Assembly (NCBI GenBank): GCA_044222195.1
Contig: JBGANS010000009.1
Coordinates: forward strand, 144,066-208,065
Source of the DNA: JAHBXE01 sp044222195
Lineage (GTDB): Bacteria; Planctomycetota; Phycisphaerae; Phycisphaerales; UBA1924
Direction of reading: 5' to 3'
DNA length: 64,000 nt
Shown: positions 63,570 through 64,000 of the stretch, piece after piece
Layout: every line of letters starts with the position of its first letter
Numbering within the stretch: position 1 is the stretch's first letter
Program-made: the position numbers and the translations under genes
Notes under the pieces: model-generated
Told to the model about the DNA's origin: nothing
Seen by the model: the letters and a program-made list of their open reading frames with translations, nothing else
The model's database searches: none

Positions 63570-63806
63570 CTATCGTCGAAACGGTGCCGGCATAGATACT
63601 ATTACATCACACCCGACCATTCGTTGCAAAGCGTCAGTAGAGTGACGATGCCAATGATAGGATGTCGCCTGCTCCATCTCATCTGCGGATTGCCGAATGT
63701 GCTCCGCGAGTGCGCGTAGCGCTTCCGCCGTCATCGAGAGGCTGATCTCACGCATTTCGGAGAGTCCCAGTTCATTGCAAACCCGTCTGGCGTAGCCGCT
63801 GATCAT
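63570..63806 (-). CDS. small conserved-looking hypothetical protein
   Basis: 78 residues; ATG 63806 has AGGAG with 6-bp spacing, a strong start. Sequence features: an N-terminal strand region (LSEMREISLSM), a helix TAEALRALAEHIRQSADEMEQA, then His/Trp-rich SYHWHRHSTD and a terminal strand GCDVIVSMP. The order 'beta strand, EALRxLAxHIxxxADEME, HxH, DVIV' recalls small bacterial hypotheticals found near mobile elements and some immunity-like proteins, but the family is not certain. It lies beside the IS remnants. Confidence 0.6.
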   Translation of the reverse strand: MISGYARRVCNELGLSEMREISLSMTAEALRALAEHIRQSADEMEQATSYHWHRHSTDALQRMVGCDVIVSMPAPFRR

Positions 63807-63902
63807 CGCGATCTCCTGCTAGTACAACACATGTCCCGGTGCTCGACCTGTTCCCTCTCGCGGCGGGTGGCCTGCCTCCGGCCTCGCCCCAACAAAGCAG
63901 TG

Positions 63903-63934
63903 AGTGCCGGGTGGCATGCCTCTGGCTCGGCACT
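63903..63934. repeat. inverted repeat near right window edge
   Basis: AGTGCCG at 63903 pairs with CGGCACT ending at 63934; the inside contains GGTGGCATGCC. Intergenic as far as the window shows. Could be a terminator or a dispersed palindrome. Confidence 0.45.
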
Positions 63935-64000
63935 TGTCATTCCCCACATCTCTTCCTTGATGTTTGTCCGAGCTGGGCGCCGATCACGAGCAGTTCGAGT

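Overview
This is a GC-rich (roughly two-thirds G+C by eye), gene-dense chromosomal window that looks like a member of the Planctomycetota, most likely the class Phycisphaerae. The pointers are two secreted proteins ending in the 'GC-type dockerin' tail (CYANCD...ANDFQCFLN...FAAGC), an ECF sigma factor translationally coupled to a giant Ser/Thr kinase with WD40 propellers, a fused cbb3 oxidase CcoNO subunit with a mono-haem CcoP, a eukaryote-like (GT3) glycogen synthase, and a PurS-PurL fusion. The taxonomic call is inference from gene content.

Layout. 1-6.1 kb: the 3' end of a sigma-54 activator, purL (minus), the GT3-type glycogen synthase and rnhA. 6.3-13.1 kb: a type IV pilus / pseudopilus block (pilT, pilC, a PilV-like prepilin, a 984-aa PilX-like protein, a PulJ/PilW-like pseudopilin). 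13.1-20.3 kb: nnrD, a transglutaminase, a TatD nuclease, lgt, galE, an MmcQ/YjbR protein and ruvB. 20.4-26.6 kb: two secreted propeller/dockerin proteins and an M28 peptidase lipoprotein. 26.7-43.1 kb: a gas-sensing and respiration island. It holds a CBS/HMA-fold gene pair divergent from a FixL-like haem-PAS kinase and FixJ/NarL-like regulator, a carboxymuconolactone-decarboxylase-like gene, the complete ccoNO-Q-P-G-H-safE-I-S operon (including a 46-aa ccoS), a CPA2 antiporter, and an H-NOX protein directly followed by a hybrid histidine kinase. 43.1-49.8 kb: a divalent-cation czcCBA efflux operon with a small Cys-rich membrane protein upstream. 50.2-54.2 kb: a duplicated-domain lipoprotein plus the system II cytochrome c maturation pair ccsB-ccsA. 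54.2-61.9 kb: two Ser/Thr kinase genes surrounded by a dispersed hairpin repeat. 62.1-64 kb: an insertion sequence with terminal inverted repeats, a second IS fragment and a small hypothetical gene.

Most interesting signals. (1) The kinase at 27.6 kb retains the FixL haem ligand (His85) and the O2-signalling arginines with FixL spacing. A near-perfect palindrome GGAARTTTCCC occurs three times within 3 kb: between the divergent CBS/HMA and kinase genes, before the CMD gene, and before ccoNO. I found it nowhere else in the window. This predicts an O2-responsive regulon with its own operator. (2) The H-NOX protein lacks the distal tyrosine used for O2 binding, so the neighbouring hybrid kinase is predicted to be NO-responsive; O2 and NO sensing therefore bracket the high-affinity oxidase. 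(3) Hairpin-like repeats built from 7- or 8-mer units have invaded coding sequence in frame in ruvB and twice in purL, and lie between pilT and pilC. (4) A palindromic hairpin repeat of another type follows both kinase genes.
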